Origin: Saccoglossus kowalevskii
Taxonomy: Eukaryota > Hemichordata > Enteropneusta > Harrimaniidae
Direction: 5' to 3'
Length of the DNA: 64,000 bases
Assembly (NCBI RefSeq): GCF_000003605.2
Contig: NW_003139319.1
Span: forward strand, 161,317-225,316
Shown here: piece by piece, positions 34,026 to 46,236 of the stretch
Numbering within the stretch: the stretch's first letter is position 1
How the letters are laid out: each line of letters begins with the position of its first letter
The notes under the pieces: generated by a model
The model's database searches: none
The model's input: the letters and a program-made list of their open reading frames with translations, nothing else
Told to the model about the DNA's origin: nothing
Program-made: the position numbers and the translations under genes

Positions 34026-36054
34026 AATCAGTCAACCACTGCTTATGCATAGGTCCCAGGTAAAGTACTATGCACAAGCAAAGAATGAACAGATTTGGTC
34101 AACAGGGCTCTGGAATATGACTCTGGACGGAAATGTTGTTGTAAAAAAAGTGTATATCTAGAATGTGTAATAAGAATATAGAATGGTTCTATTGAACATG
34201 TATATCTCGTATTTTAAAGAATGCACACGATTCAACACACAACAGGTGCCAGTAAAATTGTGTATGTATCACCCTAATGTGGTACATACACAGTATCATA
34301 CATTGTTCACTTCTCATTGAGAGCTGGGCTAACTGATTGAAGTAGAAAAGTTCTAAGCTGTGTAGATTTTTCATGCACCATTCAAGGGGTGGGGAGGTCA
34401 GCAAATTTCATGTAAATGTTCGTGAAGGCTCATATATTTTTATGTACACGAGTTTCAAAAAACACATGTAGTCAGTAACACGGTAAAATCCATGCTTTGA
34501 CTATATCGTTATTGCGGGAGGTGATCAGCAATCTTTAGTATTTGAAATTAATCTCATATTTTGGAAAATATGACGGAATTCTTGGATGCCATATATCAAC
34601 GGTTGCGTGACTACGAATTTTTCAACTCAATTGTACTCTGCACTAGTCTTAATTTCCAACAACTACACCCATCGCTTTGAGCTTTACTGGAAGAACCTCA
34701 CGAAAAAAAACTACAAAATCCGCATTTACAAACAAAGAGATGTTCTGTGAGACGTTTTCAACAACAAACAGTTGACTGCAGAGAAGAGAAATCCATCTGC
34801 AGGAAATGATATCCAGCCGATCCTGCAGTTTTTTTTGTGTTAACAACTGTTTTGTCTTCCCACACCAGAACCATTACTGTCAGTCATCCTTGCAAAGGCC
34901 TAAGTACCACCATTATGCCTATAACCTGGGATGCAGGAATTGTAGCTAAGTTAGAGGAGGCCATCTGTAGTGAATCACCAGTCGTTTATCATCTTTCTTG
35001 CTTGTATATAAACTGCCCACGTAAAAATAGTCTCTGGAGAAGCATGTTTTGCCAATGGTCGGACCAACGCTTTACTCATGATTCGTTGCTCTGCACTCAC
35101 CAATGTGCTTTGATTACACATCACCCTAGCAGAGCAATTCCTCAAACATGACGTTTTGAATAACCACCAGTGTTTACTTAAATACATAATAGCTATACCT
35201 ATTATTAATAACACTTACAACAATTATAAGTAGGGAGTGAAATCAGGTTGATTCCAAGGGAAGCTGAAAGGTCGTATTTATTAGCTACCACCAACTCCAT
35301 TAAGTATGATACTCTCAGATGGGAAACCCTGCCACTGCTGGGGGCAAGAGAAGTTGGGAAAAAATACTTACGACGTTTAATCTACTTTAAAAAACCTAAC
35401 CCGTGTTACGTTGTATTTATTATGTTAATTAGCTTTTACTGCTAAATCTATGCTGTGTAGAATTTATGCCCCCTGACATGTGACTTTATGATTATCAGGA
35501 ATGACTTAAGTCTCAGATACTGGGTAGTTGCCTTGCCTCTAAGATGATCTGTGTTAAATTCTATTCAACTACTTGCCCACACTTTCAAGACAGTGACTTC
35601 AACATTGAGATGACTTTTAATACAGTACAGCTAATTAAATCGTTCCCACTTGTTTTGAGTTTTATTTATTTAGTTTTCCTAGCTAACTTGATTTTTACTG
35701 TGTTGGCTTGATTCATAAAAGGGGCACCAATCATTGATCTTGGCTAGGCGATATCTGTTCTTCAACATTTGCATTTTTTGAGCTCATTTATAACTAATTC
35801 GTATATGATATCATTTATGTGTGAATTCGAGACCATGGCTGCTAGGAACCCAACAAATTATGAGGGCGTACCCTTAAGACAACAGAAAGGTTAATATGAT
35901 TAAAAATACATGTTCCCAAGGATCTTGATACTATTGTAATTGGAAAAGGGTTAAAATTCATTGAATCTCATTAGGTATTGACATTATTCTGTACAACTAA
36001 TAATTATGTTCCGTTCAAAGAATCTCTTGTAACCCTTACCTGGACGGTCTTTTG
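34026..36054. other. Intergenic, with an unexplained two-strand open stretch
   Basis: No gene is recognised. At 34837-35214 both strands stay open (about 100 codons plus, about 79 codons minus) with no family I recognise. Partial fragments of an old transposon are possible. Confidence 0.4.
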
Positions 36055-36479
36055 CAGGGGCGTCGATCACGGAGGGAACGGGGGACACGTCCCCCCTACT
36101 TTTTGAAGGGTGGAGGACACAATATCAACTGTCCCCCCTTTCCAGACCTTATTTATCAATAATAGGCTTATATCATAGCCTGGGTGTGTGTAAAGCATTT
36201 GGTTCTGTGTACATTTACACAAGCTTTTAATTATAACTACATACGTTGACAAATCACAGTATTAAAGTATATAACTTCAATTCAGTATAAACAATGATCA
36301 ATCTGGTGTGTGTAGGCCTGGCTATGTGTGGAACAACGAGAAAGCAAAAAGGAGAAACCAGAGCATTGGGGAACATTTTAATGAACATGTTGTTGTAAAC
36401 GACTCCTAATATGGAAATCCCCAAAATGCAAGTAATGGATGGATGGATAGACCATGTGATTGGTCAATGTGAAATCAAA

Positions 36480-37105
36480 TCCATCAAAATTTAAAGAGTA
36501 AAAAAATCATCAGGATATGACGGTTATTGCCAAGAATTGCTTAAATACAGTTCAGATTTCCTAATTCAGCCACTACATAAATTATTTAATATAATCCTGG
36601 ATCTTTGGGACATTAGTATTATCTCTCATGTCTTCAAAAAAGGAGACAAAACTGACCCAGGAAATTATAGAGGAATAGCTGTTTCTAGTTGTGTGGGTAA
36701 AGCTGTCTGTAGATAATTAACACTGGAATTAGTCAATATACTGAAGATAATAACATTATAAATAATAACCAGGCAGGATTCCGTAAGGGATATCATACTA
36801 CAGATCAGATATTTGTATTGAAAACTATTGTCAACAAATAATTGAATTCAAAGAGATAACTGTATTCATGTTTTATAGACATTCGAAAAGCATTCGATAA
36901 AATCTGGAGGCAGGGGCTTTTCTAAAAATTACTTAATAATAGTATAAATGGTAAAATCTATAACATCATTAAAAATATGTATCTGAATACAAAATCATGC
37001 ATTCGTTTCAAAAATAAAATTAAACCCATATTTGAAACGACCAAGGGTGTTAGGCAGGGTTGTGTCATTAGCCCAATGCTTTTTAATTTTTAATGACTTA
37101 AATAG
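36480..37105 (+). pseudogene. LINE reverse transcriptase, 5' remnant
   Basis: Carries the fingers and early palm of the reverse transcriptase, with motif A DIRKAFD and motif B GVRQGCVISP. Several in-frame stops (for example after GKAVCR and after FIDIRKAFDKIWRQGLF) and frame changes break it. Sequence right after motif B jumps from NDLNRF-like residues to a far downstream region, so motif C and the thumb are deleted. Not functional. Confidence 0.85.
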
Positions 37106-37559
37106 GTTTATTGTCATAAATGGAGAATCACGGTAAATCTGACAAAAATTAAAGTTGTTATTTTCAGACGAGGAACAAACATAAATTCAAATGGATGTTA
37201 CACTGAAGCCAAACAACATTTAGCAGATAAAGAATCCCGCACAATGTATGCATTGAAACAGTTCCCACCAACAGAAACAAATTGTAGAACTTTCATCCAT
37301 CTTTTTAAAGGATGTATTCAACCAATATTATGGGTCTGAAATCTGGGGCAATGAAACTCAAGATTACAACAAATGGGACAATTGAATTTTTACAAACAAC
37401 TACTAGGATTGAACAAATTTGTGGCACAAAAATTGCATGCAGAGAATTCCCACTCTAGATATTCAGATCAATGTAATAAAATACTGGACTCGTATCAGTA
37501 AACTACCAGGCAATAATATCACAAAACAAGCACACCTTGAACAAAGGAAATCCAATTTA

Positions 37560-38109
37560 CAATGGTACTTTTCAATACAAAAATGATGAACAACATGAAT
37601 TTGTCACGAGAACAACAGAATGATTTGTTAACAAAACATATAAAGCAGATTGGCAAAGTTGTCAAACAAAAATACATAAAATTCTTGAGAACAAATATAA
37701 CTGAAAAAACAAAACTGAGAAAGACTCTTATAATTTTGAAAAATACTTAGATGTGTTGAATTTGAAATAAAGAATTTCAATGACAAAATTTCGGACTAGT
37801 AATCACAATTTAGCAATAGAAAAAGGGAGGCATATGCAACAAAACAAAATACCTACTGAAAAAAAAAATTGCAAACAATGTACACGGAATGAAATAGAAG
37901 ATGAATTGCACTTTGTTATGATATGTCCACAATACAAAGTAATACGCCAACAAATCATACAAGACATTACATTTCCACAAGAAACACAGAATGATCTCCA
38001 GAAATTTAATTTCTTGATGACTTCAAAAGATGATGTAATAATAAAAAATTTGGCAACTATATTCATAGCTCATTTCAATCAAGAAATGAAAATGCCATTT
38101 GATATGTAA
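37560..38109 (+). pseudogene. LINE ORF, C-terminal remnant
   Basis: Two open pieces in different frames. The second, 37780-38106, gives 109 residues including MTKFRTSNHNLAIEKGRH, NCKQCTRNEIEDELHFVMIC and FLMTSKDDVI. The CxxC...HxxxxxC pattern is common near the C-terminus of several LINE clades. It ends with TAA about 110 bases before the (TTA)n tail, as expected for the natural 3' end of the element. Confidence 0.75.
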
Positions 38110-38218
38110 CACTTGCTTTATCCCATTAACAACTAGCTTTCTTTTTGTAGTAGTTATCACAACTAATCTTTATTGCTATTAACTGATAGAAACATTGTAT
38201 TTCTAAGGATGCAATAAA

Positions 38219-38256
<38 letters not shown>

Positions 38257-38405
38257 GTTATCTGAAACGTATGCACCAAATGATTTCATTTTGGTTGCAT
38301 TTTTCCAACATTTTTACCTTCTGAGGGGACACATTTCTCAGACACCCCCCCCCCCCCTGTCCGCGAAATCGCGGACATTGGCCGCTTATGCAATGGAACG
38401 CCCCT

Positions 38406-40919
38406 TTTTGGTCAAGCACTTCTCCTAAAAACATCTCTTTGTGAACTCTCAAGAGTCGCAGGCATGTCTGTGTACTATTTTTTTCATGGGACATTCATAC
38501 TGTGACTCAGTTATCGAGTTCAGTAAGTGATAGGTGAGCTGGCACATATTGCCTTAAAGTGCAGTCAGTCAGAAATAGTAACTTTTTTTCTGAACGTCGG
38601 CTTTTAACAACTATTGAATATCGTTTTAGAATCTAGTCAGAGTTAGATGATAACAATGCATCGCACACACAGAATTGACACTTCCCTCATAACAGGAATT
38701 GAGACAGTATTATCACATGGCAAAATTTCACTACAATGTTGATATCAAAAAATTGATTGACACATCATGTAAGCCAATCAGAATCTTACACACCTGTCCT
38801 TGTCGTTGGGTTCTACGTTCTCCTTTTTCATGACATGCCGGACTCTACGTTCAACTAGTGGTTAGCAAAGCACACAGAGGTCATGGATCACAATGTTGAT
38901 ATGAATATTCGAATCAATTATGCAAATTACAAATGAAAACCGCAATTCGAATAACCTCGTTTTGCAGGGTTCTTGCCACCAGATACGTTCAATTAGACAT
39001 TGTTCCGTATGCATATGGTTGTGACTAGCATATAGGATCACAGATATACCAACACAGCATAAAAGAGAAAACGAAAAGAGAAAAAGTTACTAGTATGCCG
39101 CCAATAATTTACTGGTGATTTATACCAATGTATAATGCATCAAAATAATAACTACCCAAACAAATGAACTAAATATTACAGATCACTCGTGGTAATGAGC
39201 ACTACGGCATGCATTAAAAATGAAACCAGCAATCACAAACACGAGCGAGTATATTATATTTCAATTAACAGAAATGGTGGTTACAAATACACAGCTCTTT
39301 AATGCATTAAACATCATCTTTGAGATTTCTCCATATTAAGTATGTACCTGGAAGTATGTGTCTTTAAGTTTATGCATATAATTTAGACAGTACTGTTAAA
39401 TATATAGACACAAATACATTTTATATATACAAATAATCATTTATTTGACAGCTAGTGCCCTAGATTAGTATAATTAGATGCCTGCTCTAGATGCGCGCAA
39501 TTAACAGTTAAGTCCGTACATTTTGCAGTCATGCCCATGATGGTGTTGGCACATGTTCGGACGTAGAATGGAGAGCAGCTACCACAATTGGCAAAGGAAC
39601 GAATAAATTTCTCATATTTAAACCAAGCTCAGGCTATGCTTCAATGAATGTTCACCGCGACTTCCATAATATGGGACACCAACTATGTCAATAGTGGTTC
39701 TTCACTGTGACATATGGAGAAGCAGGTCCGATGACGACGAGGTATTCAGGCATTATATAATCTCTGTACACCTGGGTTTAGCATCTCAATAGACTAACAT
39801 TTGGCGGTGAAACCATTCGATTAACAGGTAGAATTACACATAATCACAATATGCAATGTTACATACCATATTCTCAGTAAATGACTAGATGGCAATTCAA
39901 AGACTTTATATATAACGCATATCTTATTGGATATATTTTCAAAAAGACCTTGTGACACTATGTTATTTACATATGTATATACCCTTTGGGTACTGACCTG
40001 CGGAATCAATTTTCTTCTTGTTGAGTTCGAATCTCGTCTTTCATCTTAAGTTTATATGTTTGTATATGTTCCTGTAGTTTCGATTAGTTTTACTCAGGTG
40101 TCCTTCACTGCTGATTGACAGATTTGTGCCCGGGGAAGTTTGTAACTTGGCAGGTCGTTCTGACAAATTATACTAGGCTTTGTTTGTATGCAGAATTTTA
40201 ATCATTGTAAAAGCTCATTTACTACATGCTATAACCAGCTCGCTCAGTCGTTGCAGTGCGATGTGGCATAACAGGGATCACGTCTGCTCCGGGGAAGTAT
40301 TACCACTGCCTTTAATTACACCAGTGGAGGTTAAGATTTAATAAATGCACATCAAAAAAGGTACATCATGCATTAAATACAAATTGTACATATCTCGGTG
40401 AGTGCCTTATGTGGGACAGTATATCTGAGCTGTGTAAATTATGTTTATAGAACTCTCAAAATTCAAATTCTCAATTTCAAACGTAATTATTTCTGTAGCG
40501 GTTTCTGCCATGCCGAATATTTATTTGGCAGGATTTATTTCATACTTGCCTGTGTTGTTTGTTAATTGTGTGAATGTAGTGCTCATAACAAGGTGAGCAT
40601 TCCCTGAGTATCCCTGGTATGCAAAAGTCAACACTGGTGATTGAGAGGAGTATTCCGTTGTTGCATCATTCAACACATGCGGGAAGCGAGGACTATTCCG
40701 CGGTCACACCAGTCAACACTATAGGTAAATATGAGTATCCGAAAGTTGCAACATTTGGTGTATACAGGAATATACCGGACAGTGATGTAGCATATATATA
40801 TATTACAATAAATAATTTGTTAATTGTAAATAGTTGTGTAATTTAATATTTGTTTGTTACTTAGTTTGGCGGTATATAATATGTTATTTCTTTTCTTAAA
40901 TAACATTCCATAGTGTATA
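38406..40919. other. Intergenic, no gene seen
   Basis: AT-rich. No frame over about 75 codons, no recognised RNA gene and no repeat family noticed. Confidence 0.5.
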
Positions 40920-41158
40920 TTAAAGCGCGGTGGTCGTCGCGCTGCGCATGTGCGACATTCGTATTGATAAACATTGATTTTTCCACAATCCAATGCTCTC
41001 TTAAAATGGGAATCACAAGTATTAGGTTTGACTTGCGCGCCACTTGCACTGAATACCGCCAGTAACACATTCTGTACCTTCCAATCAAAAGAAAATTACT
41101 TAATTAAAGCTTGGAAACGTCTCAGTTTGTACTCGTTTATCTGCGCAACACTTTTAAA
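40920..41158. mobile_element. TTAAAG-family element, long copy 2
   Basis: The left end TTAAAGCGCGGTGGTCGTCG is identical over 20 bases to the left end of the copy at 7060. The interior shares CATTGATTTT, CCACAATCCAATG and AACGTCTCAGTTTGTACTCG with the copy at 31458. The right terminus is not clear; TTTTAAA near 41153 may be its remnant. Non-coding. Confidence 0.65.
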
Positions 41159-41984
41159 AGGAAGCAAACAATAAAAAAAAGAAAAACATGCAATACCGGT
41201 CCTGCAAATCGATGATCATATTTGACATGCGTTTAACTTAAATTATACTGATGTGTGAATTAAAAGATTTTCAACTCATCATCCCCTGTTTACATCCAAA
41301 GGTTCCTTGCATAACAACTATAAACAATATATACACATATAATCCTGTAAGACCCCGGTGTAAGACCCATGACTGATTTTACCTGTTCCTTTGTTTGGGG
41401 CCTCTGAGCTTGTAATATATTATCTACACGGTTCTGACTAGTCTTAACATCACTGTTTCCAACCTCATGGCCCAGAAACTCTACAACTTGATAACCTACA
41501 TTATATTTAGATGGCTAGGCAAGTAAGATTTGTTTTTCTGATATAACTTAGTACTCCTTAGATGCTCAATGTGATTTTCTCATGTCCGAGGTGTGTATAG
41601 TGGTTAAACGTTGCTACAGAGTTGATTGTATGGGATTGGAAGCTACCACTATGGGTGAAAAATTTTCATTTATTAGCCTTCACTAGCCTTCTCTATTGTA
41701 GGTATGGTGTTTCACATCACTGGTGTTTCGTGCCAGTACTCCAGGTACAGAATAATGTAGTGAATGACATGCCCTTGACAAAAGTTCTTGTAAAACAGTA
41801 TATAATGGTTATTAAAATAAACAGAAATCTCTGACTACAAATATTAAGTGCTTTAATAAATGTGCAACAATCTCTCAACACTAACACTGTGTGACGTGGC
41901 ATAATACAACAAACATTGTTAATACAACATAGTGTGATTGTCCTGACACGTTGCATACACATGCCGAGGTATCTGTGCTCTAAC
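41159..41984. other. Intergenic, no gene seen
   Basis: AT-rich, without recognised features. Confidence 0.5.
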
Positions 41985-42215
41985 TACTGTAAAACATGTT
42001 GAAAAAGCGGCATGCAATTTTAGCGAATTGTGGTAAAATGACGTAATAGCGAAATGTTGATATAGCGAATCTCTCTTGTCATTGTTGATTTCTTTTGTTT
42101 GGCGGCCATTTTGAATTTATAATAAAGTCATTAGCGACATCTTGAATTAGCGAATCAGTTCTCTCGCTAAATTCGCGAAAAAGACATGCTCGCGAAAAAG
42201 ACATGTTTTACAGTA
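41985..42215. mobile_element. TACTGTAAAACATGT MITE
   Basis: A 231-base element with 15-base terminal inverted repeats, TACTGTAAAACATGT, perfect on both sides. The right arm has an internal direct duplication (CGCGAAAAAGACATG twice). The interior is rich in TAGCGAA motifs and contains a YY1-like GCGGCCATTTTG. TA at each edge suggests a Tc1/mariner-type target site. No coding capacity. Confidence 0.8.
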
Positions 42216-42497
42216 TGCACTAGCCAGTGGCAATATAGACTATACACATATGGTAGGGTACCCACAGTTAGACTATGCTCAGTAGATACAGTGTGGTGGT
42301 TCTACTATACAGCTTGTGGTAGTGAGACACAGTATGTAATTTAGAGTCCATATATGCACAACCAAAATTGAATTTTTACCCAACAACTAGTTTGACTTGC
42401 AACTCACTATAATATCAATGTTAGTTTAAGGTAGGCCCTCAAGTCACCTCTACACCTACTCACACATACACACGAGTATGTTGATGTCAGCACTGCC

Positions 42498-42587
42498 ATG
42501 GACATATTTGATTACCTACCGTTAAAAGAAGTATCTCTCAAAAATGTCGTGACTTTGAATAAAGAAGCAAACCATTGCTTTATTCAG
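42498..42587 (+). CDS. Possible first coding exon with an F-box-like start
   Basis: A good start context (CTGCC-ATGG) opens 30 codons that end exactly at a CAG|GTTAGA donor, phase 0. The residues MDIFDYLPLKEVSLKN then VVTLNKEANHCFIQ resemble the core of an F-box (I-F-x-Y-L-P-L-K-x-x then V-x-K-x-x-N), the motif that links substrate receptors to Skp1 in SCF ubiquitin ligases. The usual leading LPxE segment is absent, and no downstream exon was found, so this may be chance or a fragment. Confidence 0.22.
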
Positions 42588-42589
42588 GT

Positions 42590-44640
42590 TAGAGCTTTAT
42601 ATATTTTCCATGATTACTTCCGCTTCTGTCTTCTTCCTCAACACCAAGGCACAGTCCTTTTTTCCTTTAAAACAATCAGCATATATTAAATAATCAACGT
42701 CTACAGTGAACTGCATCATTACTTGTTCCCATAACTTTCTTGAATGTATTATATCTGGCCAACACTTTTTTACGAAAAAAAATGAAAATAAATTTGATCA
42801 GTTACGTGGTCTGGTAGCCATTTAAATTTCTGGCACAAATGTGGCATTTGTTTCTCATAAGTTATTTAAGTGATAAACATTATAGTTTGAATGTGACATG
42901 TGACAATTTTTTCATATGAGTCACGTAATTTGGCAACCATCTTAGATTTCCGTAAAAGTAGACAGCAATTTGGACATTTGTTTCGCACTCCTGTTTTAAC
43001 GGGTCAATTTTATATTTTACATATAGTATATAGGGTAATAGCTTCTTACGAGAAATAAAAAATAATTGGCAGTCATTACCATGTCCATCTGATCCAATTA
43101 AACTGTATAATAGCTATTGCTTAGAACCCTCCGAGACTGCTTGCAGCTTTATTTAATGTTATCATTATTTCATACTATGATCATAGAAGTGTTTATTAAA
43201 GCTATTTGCTGAGAGAAATGTCTTGAAAACGGTGTATATCATCTATTGCCAAGTTACAGTTATTATTTACATTATCAAAGGCCGTTATTGACGGGAGTTG
43301 CTCGATTGTCTTGCAGCTAATAGATCATCCAGCGTGTAATAGTCATATGTATTAGGTAATTAGTGAAAACTGAGGAAAAAGAGTAGATAGTTATTTAATT
43401 AGGCTATTAAAAAAGTCGCGCGTTATCCCAATTATGATTAAACACATTTTCCCTGTAGTTGCCTTTAGCAACCAGTTCACCACGGGAAGTGGTTCATCTC
43501 AATATGTTCCAAATTGTGTTTTTTTTCTTCTTTTCATTATAATTATCATTGACTTCTAGCAAACTGCTGTAATGTCTGTTAACGTGATGACGACAAATTT
43601 GTTGATTTGCTGTTCGAGTCAGAGTACCTTGTCGTGGATCATTATAAACTTTTACTGGCACTCGAGTGACGGGATAAATGATGGATAAATCGTGTGTGGG
43701 TCATGTTGGTGTATTGCTATAGACATGCCTAGGTATGATTAAGCTATAATTCTACACTGGTTCATGAATATTATTCAAGCATCATGAGAGAAAGAAGACA
43801 ACAGAATCAATATGCCTGCACCATATTTCTAGGTCATAAGTTAACAACAAACTTCTAAAAATAATACTAAGTTATAATACAAACAGACATTACAAACAGT
43901 TAAATATGCATATTGACTGGTATGTTCTAGTGTAACGCAGACATCAAATTATCTAAGACCGTGTGTTTACGTTCAACGTATCTGTTGTGTCATTATTGTG
44001 TTGTAAGCAATGACATGGACAGTTTAGAGTCAATTGTTATGTGTTCTTATATGTTGTTACATATTTGATGTAAATTCTACCCATAATGCAACACATGATT
44101 TATTCTGAAAGAACGCCGGTCATTTTATTTTAATCGCCGAAAAGCACTGACTAGATATGTTCAGATTTGGCAAGGCAATGGACATCCAATAGGTGGGAAA
44201 TCGACAAGCTGTTTTACCCCAAAACTTTAAAAAAACAAATTAAAAACTTGCTTTTATATATAAACAAATCATTTGTAATTTAAACTAAAATGATTTATGT
44301 GTTTAATTCTAAAATACGAAAAGTAATTTTATAGATGTGACAAAAAAATGTCTTTTCCATGTCGGCATTTTCTCTGTGAGCGAGCTATCGTCCGCCAACT
44401 TTTGCCTATGTCTATGCCTGGAATGAACCGTCTATTTTAATAGATGATAGCCCTTGTGCGCTCACTTGTACTAACATCTCGTATGACGCATCTTGACATT
44501 TTAAGGTAAAATGTTACAGCATATTGCTTAAGGAGGATGTTCTGATCGAATACGAAACCTTGCAAGTGGCCGTGGGTGTCACTTGGCTATAAATTTTCCT
44601 CTACGGTTTTCATAAAGTATGGAAACATGTAAAATTCTAA
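42590..44640. other. Intergenic, no gene seen
   Basis: AT-rich, with no long frame in either direction. If the exon at 42498 is real, its downstream exons would have to lie here or beyond, but none is recognised. Confidence 0.45.
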
Positions 44641-44936
44641 TAGCGTGCCGAAAAATACATTGCGTGGCGAAACAAATGTTGTATTGTGTAACTCTTATTG
44701 CGAGGCGGAATAGTTATTGCATGTTTGGCTCAAAGAAAACCCGCATTGCGAGGTGAACTCCACACATTGTGGCGAAACATACTGCGCGGCGAAAACACAT
44801 TTTATGTGGCGCAACCCTAATTGCGTGACGACACACACATTGAGTTGCAAAACCAACATTACATAGCGACATCCACATTGCGTGGCGATAAAACAAATTG
44901 CGAGGCTAAAATATTAAATTGCGTGGCAAATAAATA
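44641..44936. repeat. Minisatellite based on ATTGCGTGGCGAAAC
   Basis: About 14 degenerate units of 15-28 bases, each beginning ATTGCG(T/A)GGCGA or a close variant and followed by an A/C-rich spacer. Units near 44658, 44699, 44742, 44789, 44819, 44875 and 44895 are the clearest. A minus-strand frame across it is a by-product of the repeat. Origin unknown. Confidence 0.7.
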
Positions 44937-45917
44937 AATCCCCGACAGTTTTAACACGCGCCGCTCGTCGTTTGACTACTTCATAACATCATACTGATTA
45001 GCATGCTAGGGAGTCGATGGAAGCAATGAGTTACTTGACCAAAAGAAACGAAAAACATATTAATCAACTAACACATCTACAATGAGTACGTCTCAATACG
45101 CAGTGAGAGAAAGTACATTACCCTTCACCGAAACGGGGCTGCGACATTCACTAAGCAAGCTGCGGGGTGTACTTGACATGACACTATAATTGCATTCAAA
45201 ATACCAGGCACATATACTGGTTGATTATTGGGTATTATAATACGGGTAGAGAAAAAAATACGTGTCGCATAACAATTCGCTATTCTCCCTAAAGGCAACC
45301 AGACATACGTCGAGAATAATTGATTAGAAAATTAAAACTCGTGGATTTTCTATAACGGTGTCAGCTTCATTAACTGGCGTGGTGACTCGTCAGTAGCACT
45401 CTGTATGAACTTGACCAAGCCTGAAAAATTTGTCAGGACATTATGAGGTCGAATGTAAGATGAAGCGAGGCGTTACTGAGCAGGTGTATGGGTTTCCCTT
45501 CACACATATCAGGCTTTTGCCTTTTTTTCGTCTTCGCTGCTTTTACTTTAATCTAACCACCCCCGTTATAAACAAAATGGTTTAGCCTTACTTTACATCA
45601 TGTCAATGGTATTCGTGACGTCAAATTACATTATATACGTTATCTGTACCCGTCCGGCAATAACTGGTGTGAAATTTTATATTTTGTCGTACAGTTTGGT
45701 CCAAATGAATATACGTCACAATTACGGTAATGTTTTGAATACCTCTATAAAAGTACAGCAGGTTTCTAGCCAACAGGCTATTCAGCATGATTAAGCTATG
45801 CTTGCCCGGCCGCCGAACTTGTAATCGTTTGTTATCTAGCAATATAAAACGTCATACGTCGAGCTCTGTCATTTTATTGGGGATTTTTGATAATGTTTCA
45901 CAAAACATTGTCTTCTA
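44937..45917. other. Intergenic, no gene seen
   Basis: No recognised feature apart from a TGACGTCA near 45615. Frames near 45600-45840 on both strands lack motifs. Confidence 0.5.
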
Positions 45918-46236
45918 TACACAGGGAGATTATTCTATTAAAAACTATCACCAATACTGCAAAAGCAGGATCATTTTACGCGAGAAAACGTTATATTGCA
46001 CATGTATATAGGGCATCGAAAAATATTAAACCGCGAATACCATATAAAAAGTAATTGGCCCATTATTTTTATTCGTAGAAAATGTTATATTTGAAAAAGA
46101 TTATTTTTTTATTGTTATTTTAGGGAATGTGTAATAACTGAACATTATTATAGCATACGGTTTTCTCACAACCGATGTCGGTGACCCCGTTTTTTATTAT
46201 TACCATTAATTTATGATAGAATAATCTCCCAGTGTA
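45918..46236. mobile_element. TACACAGGGAGATTATTCTAT MITE
   Basis: A 319-base element. The left end reads TACACAGGGAGATTATTCTA; the right end, reversed, reads TACACTGGGAGATTATTCTA, differing at one of 20 bases. TA at each edge fits a Tc1/mariner-type target site. The interior is AT-rich and non-coding, so this is a non-autonomous element. Confidence 0.8.

Larger units (their letters stand above)
36400..38255 (+). mobile_element. Decayed LINE with 3' (TTA)n tail
   Basis: A 5'-truncated non-LTR retrotransposon on the plus strand. Reverse-transcriptase signatures appear in order: KSSGYDGYCQELLKYS (about 36495), NYRGIAVSSCVGK (about 36663), NNQAGFRKGYHTTDQIFVLK (about 36765), FIDIRKAFDKIW (motif A, about 36875) and GVRQGCVISPMLFNF (motif B, about 37047). 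The catalytic FADD/YADD block that should follow is missing. Downstream fragments match the C-terminal region, including a CKQC...H...C knuckle-like motif at 37870-37930. AATAAA at 38212 is followed by a (TTA)n tail at 38219-38255. The left edge is approximate; the clade is not determined. Confidence 0.9.
36055..38404. mobile_element. Possible hAT-like element ends enclosing the LINE
   Basis: The left end begins CAGGGGCGTCGATCACGG, followed by GGGGGACACGTCCCCCCTAC and a second GGAGGACAC...GTCCCCCC block. The right end, reversed, begins GGGGCGTTCCATTGCATAAG and also carries GGGGACACA. CAGGGGCG termini with GTCCCCCC blocks are typical of hAT elements. Only about eight terminal bases match as an inverted repeat and no 8-bp target duplication is evident. 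The LINE between them would then be a later insertion. A hairpin, GTCCGCGAAATCGCGGAC, lies at 38359-38376. Confidence 0.35.

Noticed and set aside
44714-44896. A 60-codon Cys/Arg-rich minus-strand frame
   Set aside because: It is the translation of the minisatellite at 44641-44936, which explains its periodic residues.
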